The notes under the pieces: model-generated | Told to the model about the DNA's origin: nothing | The model's input: only the letters and a program-made list of their open reading frames with translations | The model's database searches: none | Shown: positions 27,279 to 40,041 of the stretch, piece by piece | Numbering within the stretch: the first letter of the stretch is position 1 | Layout: every line of letters starts with the position of its first letter | Program-made: the position numbers and the translations under genes | Origin: Actinoplanes siamensis | GTDB lineage: Bacteria; Actinomycetota; Actinomycetes; Mycobacteriales; Micromonosporaceae | Direction of reading: 5' to 3' | Assembly: GCF_016862395.1 (NCBI RefSeq) | Contig: NZ_BOMW01000006.1 | Location: 248,001-312,000, forward strand | Length of the DNA stretch: 64,000 nucleotides

Positions 27279-27854
27279 ATGGCTGTGCATCTCACCCGCA
27301 TCTACACCCGAACCGGCGACGCCGGCCAGACCCGTCTGGTCAACAACGAGGTCGCGGCGAAGACCGACCCGCGCATCGCCGCCTACGCCGACGCGGACGA
27401 GTGCAACGCGGCGCTGGGCGTCGCGCTGGCGCTCGGCGCGCTCCCCGACGAGCTGCGCGCGGTGCTCGGCCGCATCCAGAACGATCTCTTCGACCTGGGC
27501 GCGGACCTCGGCAACCCGCTCAGCGAGAACCCGCCGTACCCGCCGTTGCGGATCACCGAGGACTACGTGACCCGCCTGGAGGGCTGGTGCGACGAGTTCA
27601 ACGAGCGGCTGCCCGCGCTGGACAGCTTCGTCCTGCCGGGCGGCACGCCGGGAGCGGCGCTGCTGCACGTCGCCCGCACCGTGGCGCGCCGCGCCGAGCG
27701 GTCCGCCTGGGCACTGATCGAGGCCGATCCGGCGCGGACCGGCGTGCTCCCCGCGAAGTACCTCAACCGCCTCTCCGACCTGCTCTTCATCCTGTCCCGG
27801 GTGGCGAACCCGGACGGCGACGTGAAGTGGGTGCCGGGCGGATCCCGCGAATAA
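27279..27854 (+). CDS. Cob(I)alamin adenosyltransferase, PduO type
   Basis: 191 residues. The N-terminal [12 protein letters not shown] forms the ATP-binding loop of PduO-type enzymes, and [13 protein letters not shown] supplies the conserved Arg-rich helix. It adds the 5'-deoxyadenosyl group to cob(I)alamin, making the cofactor that the icmA-type mutase in this window needs. The start is a leaderless-type ATG. Confidence 0.92.
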   Translation: MAVHLTRIYTRTGDAGQTRLVNNEVAAKTDPRIAAYADADECNAALGVALALGALPDELRAVLGRIQNDLFDLGADLGNPLSENPPYPPLRITEDYVTRLEGWCDEFNERLPALDSFVLPGGTPGAALLHVARTVARRAERSAWALIEADPARTGVLPAKYLNRLSDLLFILSRVANPDGDVKWVPGGSRE

Positions 27855-28065
27855 CTCAAGATCATTCAAGATCTGGAGGTCGTAGGCCCAGCGGGGTACA
27901 GGCCGCCGCTCCCGCCGGGGCCGGGCGCGGCGATCTGGCCGCTGGCGCGTCCAGGACGATCGCCGCACCCTTCATTCCGGGTGGGTGGCAGGGCCGGACA
28001 CTGCGCACACGCCCACCCGGTCCACCCGCCCGGCGCCGTGTCCGCAGCGGGCGCGGCGCCGCGGC

Positions 28066-28188
28066 CCGCACCCGGTCCTCCATCCACGGCGGACACGACG
28101 CCGCGATCCGCACCCGGCTCTCCATCCACGGCGGACACCAGGCCGCGATCCGCACCCGGCTCTCCATCCACGGCGGACACCAGGCCGC
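28066..28188. repeat. Three tandem 42-bp repeats in a 409-bp gap
   Basis: Units begin at 28066, 28108 and 28150; units 2 and 3 are identical until the last bases, unit 1 differs at a few positions. The core is TCCATCCACGGCGGACAC. The 42-bp length (14 codons) keeps several frames open, which explains spurious open frames on both strands. The whole interval 27855-28263 holds no gene I can support; at its start TCAAGATC occurs twice in a row (27856-27873). Confidence 0.9.
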
Positions 28189-28263
28189 GGGATCATCTCG
28201 CCGCGCGCCAGCCGGCTGTTGTCCCGTGTGCCCGCAGACACGACGCATCGGGCAACCGGTGCG

Positions 28264-29082
28264 TCAGACGAGCAGTTCACCGTCAATAGTCGTTGTCGCG
28301 TAGCCGCCGAGCAGCGTCCGGTCGCCGCGGATCGCGACCCTGACCAGGCCGCCGCGGGCCGAGGCCTGATAGCCGGTGAGCTCGTCGCGCCCGAGCCGCC
28401 CGGTCCAGAACGGGGTCAGCGACGTGTGCGCGGAACCGGTCACCGGGTCCTCCGGCACGCCGACCGCCGGAGCGAAGAACCGGGAGACGAAGTCGTAGCC
28501 GGCCGCCGGATCCTCCGCGACGGCGGTCACCAGCACACCCCGCCGGGTCAGCCGGGCGAGCGCGCCCAGATCCGGCCCGAGCGACCGCACCGTCTTCTCG
28601 TCGGCGACCTCGACCAGCACGTCGTCGGTGATCGGCCCGGTCCAGTGGGTGGCGACCACCTCCACGCCCAGCGCCTGCGCCAGCGCCGGGTCCACGTCGA
28701 CCGGGCTGAGCGGCGAGGCCGGGAAGTCCAGCGTGATCAGCCCGTCCTCGGCGACGTCCGCGGCGAGGACGCCACTGCGGACGGTCCGGTACCGGACCCG
28801 GCCCGACACCAGCCCGGCCCGGTGCAGCACGTGGGTGCTCGCGAGGGTGGCGTGCCCGCACAGGGCGACCTCGACGCCCGGGGTGAACCACCGCAGCGCC
28901 CAGTCCGCGTCCCCGCCGGGAGGCAGCCGGTGCAGGAACGCGGTCTCGGAGAGGTTGACCTCGGCCGCGACCCGTTGCATCCAGTCGTCGGCGGGGAAGT
29001 CGTCCCCGTCGAGGACCAGCACCCCTGCCGGATTCCCGGTGAAGGGCCGATCGGCGAAGGCGTCCACGATCCGAATCCGCAT
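28264..29082 (-). CDS. PhzF family isomerase/epimerase-like protein
   Basis: 272 residues with the two-lobed PhzF pattern: DAFADRPFTGNPAGV at the start, the catalytic Glu46 in NLSETAFL, CGHATLA, and the second-lobe EDPVTGSAHTSLTPFW. The family catalyses proton-transfer isomerisations, as in phenazine synthesis, but most members, like this one outside a phenazine cluster, have no known substrate. It is transcribed alone from a leaderless-type promoter. Confidence 0.92.
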   Translation of the reverse strand: MRIRIVDAFADRPFTGNPAGVLVLDGDDFPADDWMQRVAAEVNLSETAFLHRLPPGGDADWALRWFTPGVEVALCGHATLASTHVLHRAGLVSGRVRYRTVRSGVLAADVAEDGLITLDFPASPLSPVDVDPALAQALGVEVVATHWTGPITDDVLVEVADEKTVRSLGPDLGALARLTRRGVLVTAVAEDPAAGYDFVSRFFAPAVGVPEDPVTGSAHTSLTPFWTGRLGRDELTGYQASARGGLVRVAIRGDRTLLGGYATTTIDGELLV

Positions 29083-29088
29083 GCCCCG

Positions 29089-29094
29089 ACGCTA
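29089..29094 (-). promoter_or_regulatory. Leaderless -10 box of the phzF-like gene
   Basis: On the minus strand TAGCGT ends six bases before ATG 29082; CGGGGC lies between. Confidence 0.6.
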
Positions 29095-29162
29095 GACGCG
29101 CCACGGGCCGCACGCGACGGCCAATCCGCAACAAGCGGTTCCGCGAAGCGGAGAGGCCAGGC

Positions 29163-29630
29163 TCAGCTCTCCACCTGGCGCGGGCCGAAGATGGACCGGC
29201 CCGGGACACTGCCCGGATCACGCGGCGGCCCCGCCTCCAGCCAGGAGAGGAAGCCGGTCACCGTCGTCTCGGCCATGGCGATCTCGGCCTCGGTGGCGCC
29301 CATCGCACAGCGCAGCACCACCCAGTGGCCCGGCATGGTGAGCCGCTCCGGCCCGGTCGGCAGCCGGCGCTCGGCGATCGTCAGGACCCGGCGGTCGAGC
29401 ACCCGCTTGGGCCGGAACGCCAGGCTGAACATCTTGTGGAAGCGCAGCTCGTCGCCGACGAACTGGCCCAGGCCCGGCGACCACCCGCGGCCCGGCACCA
29501 TCGTGCTGGTGCGGACCTGCAGGCGGATGGTGCCGCCGCCGAGTATGAGCAGCCGGCGGCGGAAGAAGATGGCGAAGAGAAGCGCGAGCAGCGCGACGAG
29601 GCAGATTCCGATGACTTCCAGAACCCGCAT
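29163..29630 (-). CDS. DUF2550 domain-containing membrane protein
   Basis: 155 residues with one N-terminal membrane segment (VIGICLVALLALLFAIFF), then RRRLLILGGGTIRLQVRTS and a C-terminal soluble domain with VVLRCAMGATEAEIAMAE. DUF2550 genes follow atpC in many actinobacteria, as here, eight bases after the atpC stop. The function is unknown; a link to the ATP synthase or cell envelope is only contextual. Confidence 0.88.
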   Translation of the reverse strand: MRVLEVIGICLVALLALLFAIFFRRRLLILGGGTIRLQVRTSTMVPGRGWSPGLGQFVGDELRFHKMFSLAFRPKRVLDRRVLTIAERRLPTGPERLTMPGHWVVLRCAMGATEAEIAMAETTVTGFLSWLEAGPPRDPGSVPGRSIFGPRQVES

Positions 29631-29638
29631 CGGCGGCG

Positions 29639-29920
29639 TCAGTGCTGCTCGGGAGCGGCCGGCGTGGCGCTCTCGGCGAGCACCGTGACGCCATTCGCGT
29701 CGATGGAGAGGAAGCCTCCGGCGACGTCGTAGGTGAGTTGCTCACCGCCGGCGAGTTTCACCCGCACCTGGGACGGCTCCTTGAGCAGACCGAGCAGCGG
29801 CGAGTGGCCGGGCAGCACACCGATCTCACCCTCGGTGGTCCGCGCGACGAGCATCTCGGCCTCGCCGGCCCAGACCTTCTGCTCGACGGCGACGACCTCG
29901 ACGTGGAGTTGGTTGGCCAC
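29639..29920 (-). CDS. atpC: ATP synthase F1 subunit epsilon, short form
   Basis: 93 residues from GTG 29920, with GGGAG five bases upstream. The beta-sandwich domain is complete (VEVVAVEQKVWAGEAEMLVARTTEGEIGVLPGHSPLLGLL, given here in pieces: VWAGEAEM, GEIGVLPGHSPLL, GGFLSIDANGVTVLAE), but it stops right after it. The C-terminal two-helix domain, which inhibits ATP hydrolysis in many bacteria, is absent (E. coli epsilon is 138 residues, M. tuberculosis 121). The gene is cut off from atpD by a terminator and an unrelated gene and seems to have its own promoter. Confidence 0.9.
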   Translation of the reverse strand: MANQLHVEVVAVEQKVWAGEAEMLVARTTEGEIGVLPGHSPLLGLLKEPSQVRVKLAGGEQLTYDVAGGFLSIDANGVTVLAESATPAAPEQH

Positions 29921-29957
29921 GCTGTCTCCCTCTGACGCTGCGAACCGAATGGGTGAA

Positions 29958-29963
29958 AGTCTA
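29958..29963 (-). promoter_or_regulatory. Candidate -10 box of an atpC-specific promoter
   Basis: TAGACT on the minus strand lies 37 bases before the atpC start, leaving a leader of about 30 bases that carries the GGGAG ribosome binding site. Confidence 0.45.
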
Positions 29964-30005
29964 ATCGGACCCGCCCGCGGCCGTTCGCCCGGGTCTCGGC
30001 CCCGG

Positions 30006-31160
30006 CTAGCTGTTGCGGTTCACGAACTCCGGGTGGGCCAGCAGAAACTCCTGGACCCGGTCCTCCCGGACCGCTTCGAAGAAATCTTCCGAGCCGTCCG
30101 CCAGCTTCTCGCCCAGGTACGTGTCGCCCGCGTAGACCCCACCGCCGGACAACTTGATCGACACCATGTTGTCGGTGTTCAGGTCCTTCAGGGCCAGCCC
30201 CCAGTCGAGCACGCTGTGCCCGTTGCCGTCGAAGGTCAGCGCGTCGCCGGCCGCGTCCAGGATCGCCAGCATCCGGGACGGGCTGGTCGCCACGCCCTTG
30301 CTCAGCGCCTGTCCGGCCATCGCCTTGATGAACTGCTGCTGGTGCCGCTGGCGGTCGTAGTCGCTGTGCGGCAGGCCGTACCGCTGCCGGACGTAGTCCA
30401 GCGCCTCCCAGGCCCTCAGGTGGTACGTCCCGGGCCGGTACGTCTTCTGCGGCCCGGTGTACGGGTGCGCGCACGAGTTGTCGGCGCACTCCGGCCGGCG
30501 CGGGCGGGGCTTGCCGCTGGGCTGCAGGTGCTCCGACCGTACCGTCATGTCGATCTTCATGGTCACCCCGCCCATCGCCTCGACGATCTTCTTGAACCCG
30601 CCGAAGTTGATGATCGCGCCGGCCTGGAAGTCCTGGATGCCGGTGAGCTGGCCGACCGTCCGGGCGAGCAGCTGGAACCCCTGCCTGACGTCGTGCCGCC
30701 CGTCGCCGGTGGCACTGCCGTACGACATCGCGGAATTGATCTTCGCGGTGCCGCCGGCGTAGCCGGTCGGCGCGAAGGGTGGGATGTCCACGTAGAGATC
30801 GCGCGGCACGGAGAACATGTACACCTGGTCCATGCCGGCCGGGATGTGCGCCACGATGATCGAGTCGGACAGCGGCGCGGTGTGCTCGTCGCGCGGGTCG
30901 ATGCCGGCCAACAGGATGTTGAGCGGTCCCCGGATGTCCTCCGCCCCCCGGCGGCCGGAGGACGCCGAACCGAACAGGCGGCCGTCCGCGTCCACCGCCC
31001 CGGTGTACCTGGTGATCAGGGCGGAGCCGGTGACGAACACGGCGCCGCTGGTCAGCATCAGCACGACGCCGGAAACAGCGGCCAGGCGGGCCCACAGCGG
31101 CGCCCGGCGCGGTTTCACGGACTCGGCCACCACATCCCCAACCCTGACGTCTCGGTACAC
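30006..31160 (-). CDS. LytR-CpsA-Psr (LCP) family wall-polymer transferase, inserted between atpD and atpC
   Basis: 384 residues from GTG 31160; GTG 31133 or 31130 (…VAESVKPRRAP) is a plausible shorter start. One N-terminal membrane anchor (LAAVSGVVLMLTSGAVFVTG) is followed by the LCP domain with DSIIVAHI, SVPRDLYVDIPP and the Arg-rich YVRQRYGLPHSDYDRQRHQ. LCP enzymes attach teichoic acids, arabinogalactan or other glycopolymers to peptidoglycan outside the membrane. A Cys pair (ECADNSC) in the extracellular part may form a disulphide. Its place inside the ATP synthase locus is unusual. Confidence 0.92.
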   Translation of the reverse strand: MYRDVRVGDVVAESVKPRRAPLWARLAAVSGVVLMLTSGAVFVTGSALITRYTGAVDADGRLFGSASSGRRGAEDIRGPLNILLAGIDPRDEHTAPLSDSIIVAHIPAGMDQVYMFSVPRDLYVDIPPFAPTGYAGGTAKINSAMSYGSATGDGRHDVRQGFQLLARTVGQLTGIQDFQAGAIINFGGFKKIVEAMGGVTMKIDMTVRSEHLQPSGKPRPRRPECADNSCAHPYTGPQKTYRPGTYHLRAWEALDYVRQRYGLPHSDYDRQRHQQQFIKAMAGQALSKGVATSPSRMLAILDAAGDALTFDGNGHSVLDWGLALKDLNTDNMVSIKLSGGGVYAGDTYLGEKLADGSEDFFEAVREDRVQEFLLAHPEFVNRNS

Positions 31161-31174
31161 CCCGTAGACAACGA

Positions 31175-31206
31175 GAAGCCGTGCCGGTCGACACCGGCAC
31201 GGCTTC
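31175..31206 (-). terminator. Strong hairpin after atpD
   Basis: GAAGCCGTGCCGGT and ACCGGCACGGCTTC form a perfect 14-bp stem with a CGAC loop, 31 bases after the atpD stop. It should end most transcription from the atp operon before the LCP gene and atpC. No long T-tract follows. Confidence 0.75.
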
Positions 31207-31236
31207 CTGTTCGTCAGAACTGAGCGAAGACTGAGG

Positions 31237-33611
<2,375 letters not shown>

Positions 33612-33613
33612 GC

Positions 33614-35182
<1,569 letters not shown>

Positions 35183-35258
35183 CCTCTGCCTTCTCTGTCT
35201 AGCTCGGGACGTCGCCGCCACCGAGGGGCTTCTCGATTAAGGAATCGAGGGGAAAGGA

Positions 35259-36080
35259 CTATTTAGCGAACGCCTGCTTGGCGGCGTTCAACCGGCGCAG
35301 GATCGTGCCGTCGTAGAGGTCGGAGCCGACCCGGACGCTGACGCCGCCGATGATCGCGGGATCGACGTCCACCTTCAGCGAGACCTCACGGCCGTAGATC
35401 GCGGAGAGCTTGGCGGCCAGCGCGGTCTCCTCGGCGTCGCCGAGCGGCTTCGCCACCGTCACATACGCCACCTCGCGGTCCCGCTGCGCGGCGGTCAGTT
35501 CGACCAGCCTGTTCAGCGAGGCCTCGAAGCCACGGCCACCGAAGCCCTCGAGCGCGACCTGGACGAGGCGCACGGTGATCGGCTGGGCCTTGCCGTCCAG
35601 CAAGTCCCCGACCAGCTTAGCCCGGGGGGCGACCGGAGCACCGATGTCACTGAGCGTGGCGGCGAGCTCCGGGGTGCCTGCGACGATCTGCGAGAACCGG
35701 AAGATCTCGTCCTCGATGTCCGCCAGCTTGCCGTCCTTCTGCGCCGAGGCCAGCAGGGTGTCCACACCCAGCCGCTCGGTCGCGTCCAGCAGGTCGCCGG
35801 GCCGGGAGAACCGGCCCGAGACCAGCACCGCGAGCACGTCGACGGTCACCTCGGCGGCCTTGCCGGACAGCAGCGAGCGCAACAGCCCGGCACGGTCCTC
35901 GCCTGGCCGCGACGGGTCGGTCAGCGCCCGGCGCAGCCGGGGCTGACCCCGCAGCAGGCCGGCCACCGACAGGATCTCGTCGGCGACCGTGGCCAGCTGC
36001 GCGCCCGTGGACGTGGCGGTGGCGGCGCGGAGCCGCTCCGCCGCGTCGCCGTAGGCCTGGTTGGTGACGCCGGACGCCAT
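35259..36080 (-). CDS. atpH: ATP synthase F1 subunit delta (OSCP type)
   Basis: 273 residues, longer than the ~180 of E. coli delta, as usual in actinobacteria, where the N-terminal part is extended. The C-terminal DVDPAIIGGVSVRVGSDLYDGTILRRL is the conserved delta/OSCP ending. It joins F1 to the peripheral stalk. Its ATG overlaps the atpF stop by one base (TGATG). Confidence 0.95.
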   Translation of the reverse strand: MASGVTNQAYGDAAERLRAATATSTGAQLATVADEILSVAGLLRGQPRLRRALTDPSRPGEDRAGLLRSLLSGKAAEVTVDVLAVLVSGRFSRPGDLLDATERLGVDTLLASAQKDGKLADIEDEIFRFSQIVAGTPELAATLSDIGAPVAPRAKLVGDLLDGKAQPITVRLVQVALEGFGGRGFEASLNRLVELTAAQRDREVAYVTVAKPLGDAEETALAAKLSAIYGREVSLKVDVDPAIIGGVSVRVGSDLYDGTILRRLNAAKQAFAK

Positions 36081-36634
36081 CAGCGCCCGCCCGCCGTGCC
36101 GGCGGCGTCGAGGTCCGCGATGAAGCGCTCGACGGTGCCGCGCGTGCGGGCCTCGTCGGCCAGCGCCTCACCGACGATCTTGCCGGCCAGGTCGACGGCC
36201 AGCGTCCCGACCTCCGCACGGAGCTCCCGGACGATGGACTCGCGCTGCGCCGCGAGCTGCTCGTTGCCGGCCGCGATGATGCGGTCCGACTCCTCGCGAG
36301 CCTTGGCGAGCACGTCCTGCCGGATGCCCTCGGCGTCGGCACGGGCCTCGTCGCGGATGCGCGCGGCCTCGGTCCGGGCCTCGGCGAGCTGCGCGCGGTA
36401 CTGCTCGAGCAGCTCGTTCGCCTCCGCCTGGGCGGCCTCGGCACGCTTGATACCGCCCTCGATCGCGTCCACGCGGGCGCGGAACGTCTTCTCCATCTGC
36501 GGGAAGACGAACTTCATCAGGACGAAGCAGAGCACCGCGAACGCGATCGAGCCGACCACGATCTCTTCCCAGGCGGGAATGATCGGGTTGTGCTCGGTGG
36601 TTTCCGCGGCCTCAGCAGCCAGATAAGTGAGCAT
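36080..36634 (-). CDS. atpF: ATP synthase F0 subunit b
   Basis: 184 residues. One membrane segment (IVVGSIAFAVLCFVLMKFVF) is followed by a charged coiled coil through residue ~165, the peripheral stalk. It couples translationally to atpH. Confidence 0.95.
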   Translation of the reverse strand: MLTYLAAEAAETTEHNPIIPAWEEIVVGSIAFAVLCFVLMKFVFPQMEKTFRARVDAIEGGIKRAEAAQAEANELLEQYRAQLAEARTEAARIRDEARADAEGIRQDVLAKAREESDRIIAAGNEQLAAQRESIVRELRAEVGTLAVDLAGKIVGEALADEARTRGTVERFIADLDAAGTAGGR

Positions 36635-36665
36635 TGAGACCTCCCAACGAGGATGAGGGAGTCAG

Positions 36666-36920
<255 letters not shown>

Positions 36921-36970
36921 TCACGCGGGACGACAAACGGGGTGTTACCGGGTGGTGCTGATGGAGCACA

Positions 36971-37762
36971 TCAGTGCTCGTCGGCGAGCGCGCCCTGGAC
37001 GTAGCTCGCGGTGAGCACCGTGAAGACGTAGGCCTGGAGACAGATCACCAGGAACTCGAGGAAGGTCAGCGCGACGCTCAGCACCCAGGACAGGACGGAC
37101 ACCGGGGCGAGCAGCGGGTTGGCGCTGATCATGGCGAAGCCGCCGAGCGTGAACACCAGCAGCAGGATGTGGCCGGCGAACATGTTGGCGAACAGACGGA
37201 CGGCCAGCGAGAACGGCCGGACCAGGAAGTTCGAGAAGAACTCGATCGGGATCAGCAGCGGCAGGATGAACACCGGCGCCGGCGGGATCAGCGCGTGCTT
37301 GAGGTACTTGAAGAAGCCGTGCTTGCGCACACCGACATAGATGAACATCACGTAGCTGATGACCGCGAGGATCGCCGGGAACGCGATGTGCGAGTTCGGC
37401 GAGAGCTGCACGAACGGCACGATGCCGAAGAAGTTGTTCAGCAGGATGAACATGAAAAGCGTGGTCAGGTACGGCGCGAAGCGGACGCCCTGCGGGCCGA
37501 TCATGTCGACCGCGATGTTGTTCCGCACGAAGCCGTAGATGCTCTCGGCGATCCACTGCTTCTTGGTCGGGACGAGTTCCGGCTTCCGGTACGCGACCAG
37601 GAAGAAGATGATAATCGCCGCGACCGCCACCCACACCAGGAACGTGATCTTGGTGAACCAGTAATTGTCGTGGACGCCCCACGGCAGGATGCTGGGCAGG
37701 TAGAAGTCCTCGACGCTGGGCGGGAACTCCGCCGCGAGGACCACCGACTGAGCGATCACCAT
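36971..37762 (-). CDS. atpB: ATP synthase F0 subunit a
   Basis: 263 residues with about six membrane helices. The essential Arg lies in RPFSLAVRLFANMFAGH, and the late helix carries LEFLVICLQAYVFTVL. It forms the proton half-channels against the c-ring. Confidence 0.96.
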   Translation of the reverse strand: MVIAQSVVLAAEFPPSVEDFYLPSILPWGVHDNYWFTKITFLVWVAVAAIIIFFLVAYRKPELVPTKKQWIAESIYGFVRNNIAVDMIGPQGVRFAPYLTTLFMFILLNNFFGIVPFVQLSPNSHIAFPAILAVISYVMFIYVGVRKHGFFKYLKHALIPPAPVFILPLLIPIEFFSNFLVRPFSLAVRLFANMFAGHILLLVFTLGGFAMISANPLLAPVSVLSWVLSVALTFLEFLVICLQAYVFTVLTASYVQGALADEH

Positions 37763-37774
37763 GGCCCTTTCCTG

Positions 37775-38008
37775 TCAGGCGCCGAGCCGGCGCACGATGA
37801 GGTACACACCACCGGCGATCCCGAGCACCGAGCCGATGCCGGTGAAGATGCCCGGGGTTCCGACGTAGTGGTCGACCAGCCAACCGATCCCGCCCCACAC
37901 CAACATGCCCGCGATGAGGTAGGTGACTGCCGTCATGCCCGCTCCGGTATCGGGCGGGGGAGGGCCTTCGTCACCGCGGTCGTCGTGGGGGGGTTCTTGG
38001 CCGGTCAT
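37775..38008 (-). CDS. AtpZ/AtpI-type small membrane protein
   Basis: 77 residues from ATG 38008 (MTGQEPPHDDRGDEG...); the longer frame is intergenic. An acidic, Pro-rich N-terminus precedes two membrane helices (AVTYLIAGMLVWGGIGWLV and IGSVLGIAGGVYLIV). Proteins of this kind sit just upstream of atpB and are linked with F0 assembly or cation supply. It is 12 bases before atpB. Confidence 0.82.
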   Translation of the reverse strand: MTGQEPPHDDRGDEGPPPPDTGAGMTAVTYLIAGMLVWGGIGWLVDHYVGTPGIFTGIGSVLGIAGGVYLIVRRLGA

Positions 38009-38217
38009 GACGGCCCGAACGATATCAGCAGGAAATACAAGGATGAGCGGGACCCCCCGCACAACCGCAGTTGTCCAGGCGTCAGGGGTCTCGCAACTGG
38101 AAGGACACGGTACTCCTGTCGCGCCAGAACGGAACAAGGCACGACCGGACACATCACCGGTTCGTGGCAGTCGGGCGGTCAAACCTCGGCTGAGCTGGGG
38201 AAAGCTCAGGCGTCAGA

Positions 38218-38673
38218 TCACTGACGGCGAGTCCTGCGGGTGATCCACCAAGCCTGCACGCCGGTCCACACCACGACCCCGGCGACCACCCCGAGCCCCA
38301 GAGCCGTCTTTCCCGACCAATCGGACGAGACGCCAAACGCCAGAATAATCCCGAGCAAAGAATATTTGACGACATACGTCAACATTCCCAGCGGCATGAC
38401 CAGCGCCGGGCGCACCGTGTCCGCCCACGCGACCACCAGCGTCGTCAGCGTGTGGCTGACCGTCACGATCAGCACGCCGCCGGCCGCGGCCAGCGCCGCG
38501 GTCGGGCCGTCGGCCAGGAAGCCCACCGAGGCGGCGCAGGTGAGCAGCGCGAACGACACCGCGGTGAGGAAGCCGAGGTGTTCGACCTTCCAGCGCGGGT
38601 CCTTCGGCAGGGGCGGCAGGTCCGGCAGCGGGAGGTCGTCCTCTTTCTCCGGTGCGGGGGCGACGCCGCTCAA
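38218..38673 (-). CDS. Four-helix membrane protein upstream of the atp operon (AtpI-like candidate)
   Basis: 151 residues from TTG 38673, which overlaps the glyA stop (TTGA) and has an excellent AGGAGG seven bases upstream, deciding the start. A Pro/Asp-rich N-terminus (PLPDLPPLPKDPRW) precedes about four membrane helices. Position (before atpZ-like and atpB) and topology fit the AtpI family, like Rv1303 of M. tuberculosis, but sequence motifs are weak. It is translationally coupled to glyA. The 209 bases to the next gene probably hold the atp promoter; no clear boxes were settled. Confidence 0.75.
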   Translation of the reverse strand: MSGVAPAPEKEDDLPLPDLPPLPKDPRWKVEHLGFLTAVSFALLTCAASVGFLADGPTAALAAAGGVLIVTVSHTLTTLVVAWADTVRPALVMPLGMLTYVVKYSLLGIILAFGVSSDWSGKTALGLGVVAGVVVWTGVQAWWITRRTRRQ

Positions 38674-39959
38674 GCCAGAACCTCCTGCGGTGTGTAGTAC
38701 GGGAAGCGCCGCACCAGGTCGGTCACCTCCTCGCCGACGGCGGCCAGCCGGGACATCCCGGTGGCCGTCTGCGGATCGCAGCGCACCGCCAGCCCGATCA
38801 GCTCCGCGATCCGGCGCATCTCGGTCTCCCCCATCCCCTGGGAGCTGACCGCGGGCGCGCCGACGCGGATCCCGGACGCCACGGCGGGTTTCTCCGGGTC
38901 GTACGGGATGGCGTTCTTGTTGACAGCGATCCCGGCGGCGGCGCAGCGCGCCTCCGCCTCCCGGCCGCTGACCTCCAGCTCGCGCAGATCCAGCACGGCG
39001 AGATGGGTGTCGGTGCCACCGGTCACCGGGCGCATCCCCTCGGCGGTCAGCCAGGAGGCCAGCGCCTGCGCGTTGCGCACGGTCTGCGAAGCGTACCTCC
39101 GGAAGGCCGCGGAGTCCGCCTCGCGCAGCGCCACCGCCTTGGCCGCCACCGCGTGCATCATCGGGCCGCCCTGCGCGAACGGGAAGACCGCCTTGTCCAC
39201 CCGCCGCGCCAGGTCCGCCCGGCAGAGGATCATGCCGCCCCGCGGGCCGCGCAACGCCTTGTGGGTGGTGCAGGTGACCACGTCCGCGTACGGCACCGGG
39301 GACGGGATCGCCCGGCCGGCCACCAGCCCGATGAAGTGCGCCGCGTCGACCAGGAGGTAGGCGCCCACCTCGTCGGCGATCTCGCGGAACCGGGCGAAGT
39401 CGATCAGCCGGGGGTACGACGTCGCGCCGCAGATGATCAGCTTGGGCCGGTGCGCCAGGGCCAGGTCGCGCACCTCGTCGTAGTCGATCAGCTCGGTGGC
39501 CGGGTGGACCCGGTAGGCGATCGGGTGGAACCACTTGCCGGAGAAGTTGGCCCGGCTCCCGTGGGTCAGGTGCCCGCCGTGCGGCAGCCCCATGGCCAGC
39601 ACCGGATCGCCCGGCTCGGCCAGCGCCGCGTACGCCGCCAGGTTCGCCGACGCCCCGGAATGCGGCTGCACGTTCGCGTGATCGGCGCCGAACAGCTCCC
39701 GCGCGCGGGCGACGGCCAGTTCCTCGGCCCGGTCGACGAGCCCGCACCCGCCGTAGTAGCGGTGGCCGGGATAGCCCTCGGCGTACTTGTTGGCCAGCGT
39801 GGAGCCGAGCGCGGCCAGCACGGCCGGTGAGGTGAAGCTCTCACTGGCGACCAGCGTGAGCGTGTCACGCTGGCGGCCCAGCTCGTCGAGAAGCACGTCG
39901 GCGATCTCCGGGTCGTCGCGCTGAAGCGCGGCGAAGTCCGGACCCCAGAAGGTGCTCAC
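38670..39959 (-). CDS. glyA: Serine hydroxymethyltransferase
   Basis: 429 residues from GTG 39959, with GGAGG five bases upstream; earlier in-frame codons overlap the divergent gene's leader. LVASESFTSPAVLAALGS, NKYAEGYPGHRYYGG, HANVQPHSGASANLAAY and the PLP lysine Lys234 in TTHKALRGPRGG are all present. It makes glycine and methylene-tetrahydrofolate from serine. A TATGCT hexamer at 39998-40003 (minus strand) may be its -10 box. Confidence 0.95.
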   Translation of the reverse strand: MSTFWGPDFAALQRDDPEIADVLLDELGRQRDTLTLVASESFTSPAVLAALGSTLANKYAEGYPGHRYYGGCGLVDRAEELAVARARELFGADHANVQPHSGASANLAAYAALAEPGDPVLAMGLPHGGHLTHGSRANFSGKWFHPIAYRVHPATELIDYDEVRDLALAHRPKLIICGATSYPRLIDFARFREIADEVGAYLLVDAAHFIGLVAGRAIPSPVPYADVVTCTTHKALRGPRGGMILCRADLARRVDKAVFPFAQGGPMMHAVAAKAVALREADSAAFRRYASQTVRNAQALASWLTAEGMRPVTGGTDTHLAVLDLRELEVSGREAEARCAAAGIAVNKNAIPYDPEKPAVASGIRVGAPAVSSQGMGETEMRRIAELIGLAVRCDPQTATGMSRLAAVGEEVTDLVRRFPYYTPQEVLA

Positions 39960-40029
39960 CTGGGCCTCCCCGAGCTCGGTGAACGCGGCCTGGAAAGAGC
40001 ATATGGCTGAATCACCACTATTTGGGGCA

Positions 40030-40035
40030 CAGTCT
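40030..40035 (+). promoter_or_regulatory. Candidate leaderless -10 box (CAGTCT)
   Basis: CAGTCT ends six bases before GTG 40042; the first base departs from TANNNT. Confidence 0.4.
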
Positions 40036-40041
40036 GGGTTT

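Noticed and set aside
28066..28188. A CRISPR array
   Set aside because: Units are directly contiguous without unique spacers, and no cas genes are near; this is a plain tandem repeat.
27862..28289. Small open frames of about 100 codons across the 42-bp repeats on both strands
   Set aside because: They stay open only because the repeat length is a multiple of three; all frames give low-complexity products with no start context.
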